A stretch of 64,000 nucleotides of DNA from Pohlia nutans (GCA_022496805.1 CM040101.1:8000501-8064500); one strand, 5' to 3'. Shown: positions 1 to 11,928, counted from the stretch's first letter. Notes: generated by a model from the letters alone, not told the origin. A program made the numbers and translations.

Positions 1-329
1 TCATAAAATTAAGCAACCAAAAAATCTCCAAAAATCACTACACTTAGAGTGTTACATTTTAACCCATCACAACAAATTCCATCCACAAATTGTCAATATC
101 TTATTCGTAATCAAATTACAGAATAATTTTGAATTTTATATTCCAAAATTTATAAAAAAAATATTGGTGAAAGCAATCGCAGATCTAACCATATGAATAG
201 AATCTAAAATTCATAGTGTACAACTTTTATTCATACATCAAGTTCAAAATATCCATCTTTGTTGCATTTTTTGATTCATCTTTTCAAAACTGCCCAAATT
301 GGACAAGGGTGAGGACGTTTAGGGGTTAA
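1..329 (-). repeat. TTAA-bounded MITE family A, cut by window start
   Basis: This stretch is the reverse complement of the repeats at 18466-19050 and 46509-47077, with shared blocks such as the run around 'gaacttgatgtatgaataaa' and the 'attggttgctt' segment. Its visible terminus reads ...CGTTTAGGGG followed by TTAA at 326-329, the same CCCC-type end found on the other copies. The other end lies outside the window. No coding capacity is seen. Confidence 0.75.
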
Positions 330-680
330 TTATCGACTTGTCACAGATTTGCCGACCCTGCGGTACTTCATATATCATTTATAACTTGATCACAAGAAAT
401 CTACCAGCAAAAAATGGAGGATCAAAACCAGTGCAAAAAGATTTGGATAGGATAGGGTTGCACACAAAAGATTACTTTGCCCGTGGCTGTCAAGACTCAA
501 GCTTGTAAATTTTAAACACGAATAACATTATCAACAATGAGTTCTAATTCCCTGACAGTAATCACATCCACCTCACTTTGAGACTGCATGTAACAAAATC
601 AGGCAACATCCAAGAATGAATAGAGCCATTCTAAAAAACACACCCTTGCCCATGGGCCATAGTCTCTTCACAATACATAG
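330..680. other. Non-coding 3' flank of the left PPR gene
   Basis: This is AT-rich sequence between the family A repeat and the outer end of the inverted duplication. It probably includes the 3' UTR of the minus-strand PPR gene. I see no gene or repeat in it. Confidence 0.5.
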
Positions 681-709
681 CTTCCAATTGGTAAGGAAAC
701 CCAACCTGG

Positions 710-3700
710 TCACCAGTAATCCTTACAAGAGCACACGCCATCTTTAAAGTGGTGAAACCGATTAGCATCCCTCGCCACAATCTCTCGTCCCGTCACCTTC
801 GAGATAAACTTCGTCGCTGTGTGGCAATCTGAGCACACCCGAAGATTCTTGTACACACGAATTGGTTCCCCACCAGGAATCCGCAGCAGTCCGTACGCGA
901 TAGCCAGCTTCTCACTGTGAGAACAAAGAGCTAATTCCTTGTCCTCCTCGTCAATATCGCTCAACACTAGCCGCGTGTCAGGAATGTAGCCTGCAGCTTT
1001 TATTTCTTCAGTCAACCTGTTCAGCTCCTTGTAGATCTCCTCTGATTCTTCGTGAGATGTATCCCCTACCACAAAGTCGTGCATCTTGTTATCGACCTCG
1101 ATCCAGCTCCGCCCTGCCTGCTTGCGAATACCTCTCTCCTGCATCATCCTGCGCACCAATGACACCTCTTCCCACTTGCCAGCTGCGGCGTAGATGTTCG
1201 ACAGCAGCACGTAAGTAGACGCATCCTTGGGTACCAACTTCAACAGCTCCTCAGCCACAATTTCGCCCAACTCCACGTTACCGTACGTTCTGCACGCACC
1301 GAGCATCGCTCCCCATGTTACTTCGTCTGGCTTCACAGGCATGTTCCGAATGAACACCTTCGCTTCCTCCAACAGTCCCGCCCGCCCCAGAAGATCCACC
1401 ATGCAGTTGCAATGTGACACATCAGCCTCGATGCCATAGTCTTGGGTCATGCACAGAAACAGCCCGCGACCTTCCTCAACAAGCCCTGAATGGCTGCACG
1501 CTGATAGAACTGCCACGAACGTCGACCCATTGGGCTTCACACCGCATGAAACCATGTCTCTGAACACTTCCAAAGCTTCCTCCCCGAACCCGTGTTGCGC
1601 AAGTCCCCCGATCATCACAGTCCACGACAACACATCCCGTTCCTTCATTCTATCAAAAATCACCCGCGCATCCTCAACACTCCCACTTTTTGCATACATG
1701 TGAACCAGTGCATTCGCCACACGCAAATCTGACTCGAATCCAGCTTCACGGGCATGCCTGTGGACCTTCTTCACCCACTCCAAAGCCCCTTCGCTTGCAC
1801 ATGCATTCAGGATGCTCAAATACGTGATCGCATTCGGTTTGAATCCTTCACGTTCCATTTCGAGAAACAGTCCATATGCTTCAACACCACAACCACTTTC
1901 TGCATAGGCTCCAATCATGACAGACCAAGTGATTTCATTCCGTTCCTCCATTCTGTCAAAAACTAGTCTCGCATCATCGATACTGCCACTCATCGCATAC
2001 ATGCGAACAAGCGCAGTGCCTACACGCACATCTGACTCAAATCCACCTTCACGAGCATGCCTGTGAACATCCTTAACCCACTCCAAAGCCCCTGCCCTTG
2101 CACATGCATTCAGGATGTTCATATAAGTGACTGCATCTGGTTTGAGGCCTCCCCGTTGCATTCGGAGGAACAATCCATACGCTTCCTCACCACGACCACT
2201 TTCAGCATATGCGCCAACCATCGCGTTCCAAGTAATGATATCGCGATCTTCCATTCCCTCAAAAACAAGCCTGGCATCACCAATACTGCCACTCTTTGCA
2301 TACATGTGGACCAGCGCGTTGCCCACACGCACATCTGACTCGAATCCCGCTTCACGGGCATGCTTATGGACCTGCTTTACCCACTCCAAAGCCCCTGCGC
2401 TAGAACAAGCATTCAGAATGCTCATATAAGTGATTGCGTCTGGTTTGAGGCCTTCCCGTTGCATTTGGAGGAACAATCGATATGCTTGCTCACCACGACC
2501 ACTTTCAGAATACGCTCCAATCATTGTGTTCCATGTGATTTCATTGCGATCCCCCATTCTGTCAAAAACTAGTCTGGCATCATCAATACTGCCACTCTTC
2601 GCATACATGCGAACAAGTGCTGTGCCTACACGTATATCTGACTCAAATCCACCTTCCCGCACATGCCTATGAACCTCCTTCACCCACTCCAAAGCCCGTG
2701 CGCTAGCACAGGCATTCAGAATGCTCATATAAGTGATTGCGTCTGGTTTGAGGCCTTCCCGTTGCATTTGGAGGAACAATTGATATGCTTCCTCACCACG
2801 ACCACTTTCAGCATATGCGCCGATTATCACGTTCCATGTGATAATATCACGTTCTTCCATTCTGTCAAAAACTTGACGAGCATCATCGATACTGCCATTC
2901 TTTGCATGCATGCGAACAAGTGCAGTGCTCACACGCGTATCTGACTCAAACCCAGCTTCATGGGCTCGCCTGTGAACCTCCTTCACCCACTCCAAACCCC
3001 CTGCGCTTGCACACGCCTTAAGGACACACAAATAAGTGATTGCATTTGGTTTGAGGCCTTCCCGTTCCATTTGCAGGAAGAGTCGATATGCTTGAAGACC
3101 ACAACCACTTTCAGCATATGCTCCTATCATCGCAGTCCATGTGATGGCATTACGATTAGTCAATCTCTCAAAGGTTTTCCTTGCCTCATCGATGCAACCA
3201 CACGCTGCATACATCTTCAGGAGAGCAGCCCCTACGCGAACATCTGATTCAAGGCCACCATGTCTTATATGCGCATGAACTTCTTTGCCCCAATTCAAAG
3301 CCGATGGACTCGCACATGCCTTCAGGATGTTCAGATAAGTTATCTCATTTGGCTGAGGACCTTCTTCGCACATCTTACTGAATACTTCCATTGCATCTTT
3401 ACCACGATTGTGCTGAGCATAACCTCCAATCATGCTTGTCCAAGTAAAAACATCCTTCTTCGCAAGTTTTTCAAATACTCCCCGTGCATCATGCAATCGC
3501 CCACATCTGATATACACACTCAGTAGAGTATTTGCCACATATACGTTCTGCTCCATTCCACTATTGTTGATGCATTCATGAACCTGCTTCACTGCTCCAA
3601 GGTCTTTCTGCTTCAAACACCGCTTCAGAACTTCAACATACCTGTACGAGTCTATAGCAGTGCCTTGTTCTAGTCGATTCCTCAAAGTACCAATTGCTTC

Positions 3701-3814
3701 ACTCATTGTACCGGCACCTTCCACGTGCACAGTTCCACCACCACTTCGTACATTCTCCCTTCTCTCTCTTGCACTACTACTAGCCGCAGTGGTTCCGTTT
3801 CTGTTATTGCCCAA
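710..3814 (-). CDS. PLS-class PPR protein with E and DYW deaminase domains (left copy)
   Basis: The open frame codes for 1034 residues without an intron. Seven units of 101 residues (P, L and S motifs; recurring pattern ITW..MIGAYAESG and ALVRMYAKSGSI) are followed by an E region (KPDEVTWGAMLGAC) and a DYW domain. The DYW domain shows HSE at 966-968, CSDCH at 994-998, HH/CSC ligands near 1021-1030 and a terminal DYW. Proteins of this family bind organelle transcripts, one base per repeat, and deaminate C to U. The open frame begins at a TTG. Its first ATG is at 3706 (residue 37) and a TGA lies just upstream, so either translation starts at 3706 or a spliced leader supplies the start. The OSB stop is about 100 bp upstream on the same strand. 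The target transcript cannot be told from sequence alone. Confidence 0.9.
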   Translation of the reverse strand: MGNNRNGTTAASSSARERRENVRSGGGTVHVEGAGTMSEAIGTLRNRLEQGTAIDSYRYVEVLKRCLKQKDLGAVKQVHECINNSGMEQNVYVANTLLSVYIRCGRLHDARGVFEKLAKKDVFTWTSMIGGYAQHNRGKDAMEVFSKMCEEGPQPNEITYLNILKACASPSALNWGKEVHAHIRHGGLESDVRVGAALLKMYAACGCIDEARKTFERLTNRNAITWTAMIGAYAESGCGLQAYRLFLQMEREGLKPNAITYLCVLKACASAGGLEWVKEVHRRAHEAGFESDTRVSTALVRMHAKNGSIDDARQVFDRMEERDIITWNVIIGAYAESGRGEEAYQLFLQMQREGLKPDAITYMSILNACASARALEWVKEVHRHVREGGFESDIRVGTALVRMYAKSGSIDDARLVFDRMGDRNEITWNTMIGAYSESGRGEQAYRLFLQMQREGLKPDAITYMSILNACSSAGALEWVKQVHKHAREAGFESDVRVGNALVHMYAKSGSIGDARLVFEGMEDRDIITWNAMVGAYAESGRGEEAYGLFLRMQRGGLKPDAVTYMNILNACARAGALEWVKDVHRHAREGGFESDVRVGTALVRMYAMSGSIDDARLVFDRMEERNEITWSVMIGAYAESGCGVEAYGLFLEMEREGFKPNAITYLSILNACASEGALEWVKKVHRHAREAGFESDLRVANALVHMYAKSGSVEDARVIFDRMKERDVLSWTVMIGGLAQHGFGEEALEVFRDMVSCGVKPNGSTFVAVLSACSHSGLVEEGRGLFLCMTQDYGIEADVSHCNCMVDLLGRAGLLEEAKVFIRNMPVKPDEVTWGAMLGACRTYGNVELGEIVAEELLKLVPKDASTYVLLSNIYAAAGKWEEVSLVRRMMQERGIRKQAGRSWIEVDNKMHDFVVGDTSHEESEEIYKELNRLTEEIKAAGYIPDTRLVLSDIDEEDKELALCSHSEKLAIAYGLLRIPGGEPIRVYKNLRVCSDCHTATKFISKVTGREIVARDANRFHHFKDGVCSCKDYW

Positions 3815-3912
3815 GTGTAGCCTGCCTCATCAATCGATTCTTCATTAGTACATGCCAGTGTGGCGCAAACCAATCCCTCAAACTGACTCAAATCGCAACT
3901 CTTTCGCTGCAC

Positions 3913-6445
3913 CTACTCGATCTCATTAAGCACAGGAGACATCTCAGTTCCTAATGTTACGTGCTTATGCCAATACCTATTCCCTTGTGCAGTATCTTGA
4001 CAATCTCTCGAGCCATAACCAGCATGGGATTGCGATCTGCCTTGAGTCACCAACTTCAGCATTGCTTTCGCCCATAGTGGAGTTGACCAGCCATCTACCC
4101 AAAGTGTTGTCCTTGTTACCTTATGCGTAAGGTCAGGAAATCTGGGGTTACTCTGCAACCACCACAACCCATAATCAATTCTACAAAACCCGACTCATAT
4201 TGAATCTGCAACCAACAGTCAACAACACTCGAGCAGTATTTGTCTTTAAACAATCATCCAATCAGACTCCGCTCCAGAATACGCAAGTACCAGATTTTAT
4301 GCTTCGAGTATCACTAAGTACCCCTAACCTTGCACAACCAAGAAATACCCTCCTCTTTTGCTGATCCAAGTCTTTCATTGACTTCCACCATCAACTCACT
4401 GCTACTGCTGGCGATACCTTGTCCACTCTGTTGTCCCACCACTGAGAAGGATCCGCAAAATACTCCTCCCAAAGTCGCTCAATCGTCTGTGCTTCGCCTG
4501 AACCCACTGCATCAGCTATGTCAGGAACGTTCTCTCCAGCACCACAGAAAAACTGCATCAACCACTTACATGACAACGGCCAACTCACACGTACCTGAAG
4601 CATCGCCACTCACGGATGGTGTCTTCCAAACTGACGAATATGATGAGCACCTCCTTTGTCCACTGCATCTTTGGCCATGACAGGACGACAGCGCCGATGA
4701 ACAAGGGTACAGAAGCCACCGCCATGGAGACTCGAACAGTCTGATCGCATAAACATCCTGCTCAAACGAATCCCAACAGCGTGCAGCAGTTTCAGCGTAC
4801 TCTTCCCAGCAATACTGGCCGTAAGGGCTCAGTCCACTCCTGTTACTGTGCGGACAATATGGCAACCTATCTATCAAGCATGGCTCTGGAGGAGACCTCA
4901 TATTTCGATACATATCTTGCCACCATCACCACAGCAGTTCAACAAAAGTCACGACTCATCCAATTGCTCATCTATAACAGATGCATGGCCAAACGTCATA
5001 CCTCACTCGCCTGTGCACCAGCTCCACAAACTAACGCAAAGTTCCTACATTGTTGCCCATGTTGTCTGCGCAATCCCATCACTATCTCACTGCATCCAGA
5101 CACCCATTGACCGATTATATTGTTAACCACCAGAGATACTTAAATTCAAAGCCTAGACACACATAGTACCGATCATGTCCGTTGTGTTTAGCAGTAACCA
5201 TCTTTAATCACACCCGGCGATTGTGTGGATATAATAAAAATTTAGTACAGTAATGTAGAGTGTTGTTAAAAGCCCATTCATTTACGCATATATGATAAGT
5301 AAGAACCTCATCTTTGATTGTAATCCTCATTCTAAAAGCAAGACAGTGAAGAAGGGTTAACCAAACCACACTAAGCCATTTCAGTGGAAATGAGATTTTT
5401 GTAAGACTGAACATGCAAGGGACAAAACATTCAGAGAGTGCACTCAAATCCTTCTTTGTTCTTCCACATGTGCAGAGAAATGAATTGTCAAACACTTCAA
5501 GTTACCACTCTAAAGTGGTACAGGTCAAAAAAATATATGACAACTGCAATCTGCAGTCTCAAACAACCCCAGCCTCTTTAGCAAACCATGTCTCAGACAA
5601 AACGGACACCTATCAATGTGCATGAGTGCCCAGCGTGCAAGCAATCGCTCCTCTCGAAGAGAATTATTCAAACCAACGTTGGATGCCTTTAAATTCGGTC
5701 AACTAAAAAGCATTCCCAGGTAGATACAATGTACCTGTCTCCCGAAAATGAATATGTCCTTGAACTTAAATAAGAACGTGGCAACAAGTACAGGTTTGGC
5801 ATTATTCTCTCTACTTTCCTGCAAAATGTCCACAGCCCACCTTTCATATATTGGATCATATCAACATCAACAGGAATCCCATCACTGTAGGTATATCACT
5901 GGACAGAAAACTCTCGGACAAAAATTCGGATTAATATAACGCAAGAGATGAAGGAGTACTAGTACATAGGAGTGATTAGCCAGATGGCCTTATAGCCAAA
6001 CGAACTTCTTTGACGTCCAGCAACCACAAAACTTCCTTACAGAAGGCTCAGGCATCTCAGTCCATGAGAACATAAACATTGAGTATGCAGCCCCTAAACA
6101 GCTCCTGGAAATTAGTACCTACACTGTTGACAAAGATTCAACAACTCAGTATCCTACACCACGATGCCCATTGTAAACCAAACAATTACATCCAACTACA
6201 CGATCCATCCAGAGCCAAATGACAACTAGTACTCACTGTGCATGTTCATTACGGCCGCTAGCAAGATCTGCAGCCCTCTCCTTCACAGCCCTGTCATGCT
6301 TCCGCCTCACATTCATGGGCTTCACGTTCTTCAAACCAATGCTCTGCAACACTAACAGCCGGAGCACCGATCCTCGCCAATACAAAATATATTCTCCGCA
6401 CGCCCGAGACACAACAGCCTTGCTCGACCATGCCGCCATGCTCAT
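3913..6445 (-). CDS. OSB-like organellar ssDNA-binding protein with PDF motif (left copy)
   Basis: My model has five exons: 6445-6237, 5089-5002, 4814-4595, 4506-4400 and 4152-3913. It gives 287 residues in frame with GT-AG junctions. The N-terminus (MSMAAWSSKAVVSRACGEY) is basic and hydroxylated, like a mitochondrial or plastid transit peptide. Exon 3 carries WEEYAETAAR...QDVYAIR, which could be part of an OB-fold. Exons 4-5 form a PDF motif, LWEEYFADPSQWWDNR then SNPRFPDLTHK...LWVDGWSTPLWAKAML, the hallmark of plant OSB proteins that bind single-stranded organelle DNA. I do not see a complete OB-fold, so DNA binding by the first half is uncertain. The same model works independently in the right copy, with identical exon 3, 4 and 5 lengths. 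It lies directly upstream of the PPR gene. Confidence 0.65.
5090..6236 (-). other. OSB intron 1 with ~0.85 kb left-arm excess
   Basis: The intron opens with GTGAGT at 6236 and ends at a ...GATGCAG acceptor. The equivalent right-arm intron (10416-10734) is only about 0.32 kb. The excess, roughly 5.17-6.03 kb, has no partner in the right arm and shows no convincing ORF or terminal repeats. It could be an insertion here or a deletion there. Confidence 0.5.
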
Positions 6446-7720
6446 GTCCGCTCACCTCTACGCACCACACGCACCACACGCACCAATTCATGTCCAAAAC
6501 CCCAATCCAACATTCCATTTGAGGCCCACTGTGAGCCTGACCCGAGGTTTCCAAATTTCCACCAATACGATCACTCAAAACTGGCCTCACCGGCTTTACA
6601 CTAGGCCTCAACGGCTTTACACTACCCGAACTTATCACATGCTTGAAAGAAATGCTTCCGAAGAAACTGACAGTAGCAACAGAGAACCGAAATTGCTCAC
6701 CTTGACACAGGAAGTTCACGGCACAGAATTCCCTCAGTACCAGTTTCGTCCTAGCATTGAGCTCAACATCACTGGAAAAATTCTGCATAGCAATTGCAAC
6801 AGTGCCGGCCTAAGGAAGAACGCTGAAAGAAAATTGCAGGAACTCCTTTTGTCATAAACCCTATTTCCAATTCCGTGCTTTGCAATCCCAGCAACAAACC
6901 GAATCCAAACAAGGTGATGGCCATCTACATGAATGTGTGGCCGCAGAGCCTGAACGTCCACATCTCCAATGATTCTTATGTACGTCTCCAGAATCCTTCG
7001 TGTGCAATATCCGCCTGCCCAGCAGCTCACAGGCATTCTCTACTCCCTGTCGTCTCCAGAATCCGCATCGCAGCCAGGCACCAGCCCATCAGGAGGAAAC
7101 ATCGAACAACAGACCACCCCTCGATCAGTCCTCTTCCAATCGAATGGGATGCATGTAGCGTCGATTCCGTGAAACCAAAACGAACGCTGGCCCCGCCCAT
7201 AACCACAGAACACCTCAAAACTACTGAACCATAACAGCCTACCGAATAATGTCTGTAGCTTCACAAAATGTGTGCCCGTGTTGACAAAAGCTCCCAGGCG
7301 AACGAATGTCCAAGTAATTTGTGCGAAAGATTCCTCCGCAACCTGCCAGTCACGAATGCAATGCATCGGCTACAGTAATGCGCTTGCACTTATTAGTTGG
7401 CGAGCTCAAAAATGAAGAGCCGAGCACAGATGATCTCTCAAACTGCGGTGATGATCCCTCTGCCATGATGAATACCAATTGCACTAGAACTCACACCTCG
7501 GTCAATTGAGTGACGCACTTCTACAATTGCCACGAACCTACATTCGAAATTCAACTCCCGGCATAAGAATTGCGAAGAGTCGGATCAGAGAATCCACACT
7601 GGAGATGAAAGAGAAATTTGTCGACTGTTTGGGGTTTTAGGGTTTTAGGATTTGGGGTGCACAATGACTGTCTTATGGTAACAATTTATAATTTTTAGTA
7701 AAAAATTCCAAGATATGAAC

Positions 7721-9059
7721 CATTGAGTTTCACGAATCAATTGTCCTACACCATTGTCTACGTTTCATGGATCAATGCAGGTACCCAAATGTGATCTCTG
7801 TGAGCAACGTCTCCCAGTTGGATTCAAACTATGTCTTCCGGGTCAAATCTCCAGTATACCGTATTCAAAGTTCGTGTATATGGGGTTTAGGGTTTAGAGT
7901 ATTGTAAGAGCCTCTTCAATGCAATCCTCACTGTATCATTCAAAATTGATACACTGAATGAAGAGCTTTTATGTGTAGTCTTTGAAGCATAGTCTTTATG
8001 TTTCAGTTAGTGAATTCTTATATTTAATTACATGTGCGTTGGAATCTTATGTTACATTCTGTATATAGTCAATGTGTTTGTGGTATTCAATTTGTTTATC
8101 ATGAGTCCTATCTGGTTAGTGTTGTGGCATCTTTGTATGAATCAGATTTACACATGTGAAAAAGGTTGCATCCTTCTTTGTTGTTCTCCGCAGCAACAAT
8201 GATTATGCTTTCGTGATAGGGGTTACAATATAATGAATTATGCTAGTGTATTCAGGTATTCAAGGACCCATGTAGATGCATTCCTTAAGACTTGTTTCTA
8301 ATACCCCAAGTGGTCCCCACAAAATCCATGGATTTTGAGGATTCCGAGCTACCGTCCTACCTATTTAGTTACAACAAGCCTCTACCGAATAATCATATTA
8401 TAATTTCAGAAACCGGATTCGGCAATAAATTTATAATTGTAATCCAATCATTAGATACGACATCAACTTGGTGAAGTATCTCCAAAAAATTGGATGACTT
8501 TCATCCAAGCATTGATGAGAACGTAAGGTGGATTTGAATATGCTAATCGTCCACAAGCTGGACGTTGGGACGTTTAAGAGTTAAACTTTGGTAGAAATTA
8601 ACAGAAATTTTGCTCAGAACGAGTTTTATTATATTATATTATTAATATATTAAGCTTTCCATATATATATATATATATATATATATTATTTTTATTTTTA
8701 TTTTTATTTTTATTTTTATTTTTATTTTTATATTTTGGGGACTGAACCGATACTACGGTAACTTATGTGATTATTTGGATCCATATGTGTCAAATCTCCG
8801 TCCAAACTCTGAGATTTATCTTGAGTTTTTCAAATTGGAAGACAGTATCTTGAACACCGATCAGTTCCTAATCATGCCAAAGACAATCTAAACCTTGACA
8901 AACAGTGATGAAATAATATGCAGGGCCAGCCAGTCATAAGTTTGTCCCCTTGGATTAACTTATCAAATAACCTCTCGAATGGGGAGTTCAAAGGAGCAAA
9001 CCACAGGATCTCAGGCCGTTTATTGATGTGAGCCCGTTGTAACTATTATGATGAAGATC
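7721..9059. other. Unpaired core between the two arms; shared promoter side of both OSB genes
   Basis: Both OSB-like genes are transcribed away from this 1.3 kb core, so it and the inner arm ends must hold their promoters. It contains a (TA)n tract followed by a TTTTTA-type tract (8657-8733) and a fragment of TTAA family D (about 8440-8580) ending in CGTTTAAGAG then TTAA. No gene is seen. AAACCCTA (telo-box-like) motifs sit at both inner arm edges (7625-7650 and 9125-9170). Confidence 0.6.
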
Positions 9060-10206
9060 TCGGAATTTTTTACTAAAACCTATGAATTGTTATCATAAGA
9101 CTATAAATTACTTTCATTGCAAGCACCCTATACCCTGAAAACCCTAAACCCTAAAACCCTAAACCCTACACAGGAGACAAATTTCTCTTTCATCTCCACT
9201 CTGGATTCTCTGGACCGACTCTTCGCAATTCTTATGCCGGGACTCCCGGGAGTTGAATTTCGAATGTAGGTTCGTGGCAATTGAAGAAGTGCGTTACTCA
9301 ATTGACTGAGGTGTGAGTTCTAGTGCAATTGGTATTCATCACCACAGTTTGAGAGATCATCTGTGCTCGGCTCTCCATTTTTGAGCTCGCAAACTAATAA
9401 GCGCAAGCGCATTACTGTAGCTGATGCATTGGATTCGTGACGGGCAGGTTGCGGAGGAATCGTTGTTTTTGGTGGTGTATAAACAAGGTACAGAAATTAG
9501 GGTTTCGCACAAATTTTACTTTGGACAATCATTCGCCCGGTCGCCATTAGTCTGCGGGTCACGGCTGCGATTCGAATTCTGGAGACGACAGGGAGTAGAG
9601 AATGCCTGTGAGCTGCTGGGCAGGCGAATGTCGCACAAGAAGAGACTGTTCCATTGACAACGCACATAAGAATCATTGGAGATGTGGACGTTCAGGCTCT
9701 GCGGCCACACATTCATGTAGATGACCATCACCTTGTTTGGATTCGGTTTGTTGCTGGGATTGCAAAGCACGGAATTGGAATTAGGGCTTATTGCCCATAT
9801 CAGGTGACAGAAGGTGCTCCTGCAATTTTCTTTCAGCGTTCTTCCTTTGGCCAGCACTGTTGCAATTGGTATGCAGAATTTTTCCAGTGATGTTGAGCTC
9901 GATGCAAGGACGAAACTGGTACTGAGGGAATTCTGTGCCGTGAACTTCCTGTGTCAAGGTGAGCAATTTCGGTTCTCTGTTGCTACTGTCAGTTTCTTCG
10001 GAAGCATTTCTTTCAAGCAAGTTCGGGTAGTGTAAAGCCGTTGAGGCCTAGTGTAAAGCCTTTGAGGCCAGTTTTGAGTGATCGTATTGGTGGAAATTTG
10101 GAAACTTCGGGTCGGGCTCACAGTGGGCCTCAAATGGAATGTTGGATTGGGGTTTTGGACATGAATTGGTGCGTGTGGTGCGTGTGGTGCGTAGAGGTGA
10201 GCGGAC

Positions 10207-11928
10207 ATGAGCATGGCGGCATGGTCGAGCAAGGCTGTTGTGTCTCGGGCGTGCGGAGAATATATTTTGTATTGGCGAGGATCGGTGCTCCGGCTGTTAG
10301 TGTTGCAGAGCATTGGTTTGAAGAACGTGAAGCCCATGAATGTGAGGCGGAAGCATGACAGGGCTGTGAAGGAGAGGGCTGCAGATCTTGCTAGCGGCCG
10401 TAATGAACATGCACAGTGAGTAGTTGTCATTTTGGCTCTGGATGGATCGTGTAGTTGGATGCAATTGTTTAGTTTTCAATGGGCATCGTATAGGATAATG
10501 ACTCGTTGAATCTTTGTCAACAGTGTAGGTACTAATTTCCAGGAGCTGTTTAGGGGCTGCATACTCAATGTTTATCCTGAGGCTTCTGTGATAATGTGCC
10601 TTTAACGAATTTATATCTTGGAAGCCCCGACACCCTAAGTCCGTGGTGTTCATGATCGGTGCCATGCGTGTGTAGGCTGGGGGTTTAACTACTGGTTAAC
10701 AATCTAATTGGTCAATGTGTGTGTATTGATGCAGGCAGATAGTGATGGGATTGCGCACTCGATTATATAGCAGACATGACTTGCAATATGGGCAACAACG
10801 TCGATGCTTTTCGTTGCTGTGCGCAACTGGTGCACAGGCGAGTGAGGTATGACGTTTGGCCATGCACCTGTTATGGATGAGCACTCGGATGAGTCGTGAC
10901 TTTCGTTTGTGGTGATAGTGGCAACATATGTGTCAAAATATGAGGTCTCCCCCCAGAGCCATGTTTGATAGATAGGTTGCAATATTTTCCGCAATGTAAC
11001 AGGAGTGGACTGCGCCCTCAACGCCAGTATTGGTGGGAAGAGTACGCTGAAACTGCTGCACGCTGTTGGGATTCCTGTGAACAGGATGTTTATGCGATCA
11101 GAGTCAATGAGTCTCCATGGCGGTGGGCTATGTACCCTTGTTCGTCGGCGCTGTCGTCCTGTCATAGACAAAGATGCAGTGGACAAATGAGGTGTTCATC
11201 ATATTCATCAGTTTGGCAGAGTCCATCCTTGAATGGCGATGCTTCAGGTACGAGTGAGATGGCCGTGCTCATGCAAGTTGTTGATGCAGTTTGTCTCCGG
11301 TGCTGAAAAGAATGTTCCTGACGTGGATGAAGTATGATGCAGTGAATTCAGGCGAAGCACAGACGACTGAGCGACTTTGGGAGGAGTATTTTGCGGATCC
11401 TTCTCAGTGGTGGGACAACAGAGTGGACAAGGAATCACCAGCAGTAGCAGTGAGTTGATGGTAGAAGTCGATGAAAGAGTTAGATCGAGAAGAGCGGAAG
11501 TCATTTCTTGGTTGTGCAAGGTTAGGGGCAGTCAGTGATACGCGAAGCATAAAATCTGGTCTTTGCGTAATCTGGAGCTGAGTCTGATTGCATCATTGAT
11601 TCAAACAAGCATTCTCCGAGTGATGTTGATTGCAGATTTAATGTGAGCCAGGTTTTCTAGAACTGATAGTGGGTTATGGTGGTTGCAGAGTAATCCCAGA
11701 TTACATGACTTTACGCATAAGGTAACAAGGAAAACACTTTGGGTAGATGGCTGGTCAACTCCACTATGGGCGAAAGCAATGCTGAAGTTGGTGACTCAAG
11801 GCAGATCGCAATCCCATGCTGGGTATGGCACTAGAGATTATCAAGATCCTGCACAAGGAAATAGGTATTGGCATATGCACGTAACTTTAGAAACTGAGAT
11901 GTCTCCTGTGCTTAATGAGATCGAGTAG
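10207..11928 (+). CDS. OSB-like organellar ssDNA-binding protein with PDF motif (right copy)
   Basis: My model has five exons, 10207-10415, 10735-10846, 11028-11247, 11343-11449 and 11689-11928, giving 295 residues. Exon 1 encodes the same 70-residue N-terminal frame as the left copy. Exon 2 is 24 bp longer and stays in frame. Exons 4-5 give LWEEYFADPSQWWDNR, then SNPRLHDFTHK...LWVDGWSTPLWAKAML, the PDF motif of OSB proteins. A GT at the end of the WWDNRVDK block in the left copy is GA here. The conserved GTGAGT donor 18 bp downstream (after 11449) keeps both copies in frame, so I treat this copy as intact. As in the left copy no full OB-fold is evident. The stop is about 90 bp before the PPR open frame. 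Confidence 0.65.

Larger units (their letters stand above)
681..7720 (+). repeat. Left arm of a giant inverted duplication (OSB-PPR)
   Basis: This arm is matched in reverse complement by 9060-14854. Positions 681-2590 pair with 12945-14854 with a constant coordinate sum of 15535 and no difference that I can find. Further in, the arms still align through the PPR 5' part, all five OSB exons (209, 88/112, 220, 107 and 240 bp), the leader region and the TTTAGGG-like tract near 7630/9140. They carry substitutions and indels there. The left arm is longer mainly because of a roughly 0.85 kb excess in OSB intron 1 (about 5.17-6.03 kb) and one extra 303 bp PPR unit. Confidence 0.9.

Noticed and set aside
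1227..3526. Many 70-100 codon open frames antisense to the left PPR gene
   Set aside because: They repeat with the PPR unit and are mirrored exactly in the right copy. They are shadows of the coding strand.
6219..6857. 212-codon open frame on the plus strand of the left arm
   Set aside because: It is antisense to OSB exon 1 and its leader. Its right-arm equivalent is shorter and altered.
11432..11433. Apparent loss of a splice donor (GT in the left OSB gene, GA in the right)
   Set aside because: A stronger GTGAGT lies 18 bp downstream in both copies (after 4400 and after 11449) and joins in frame with the next exon. The extra six residues fall in a length-variable part of the PDF motif.
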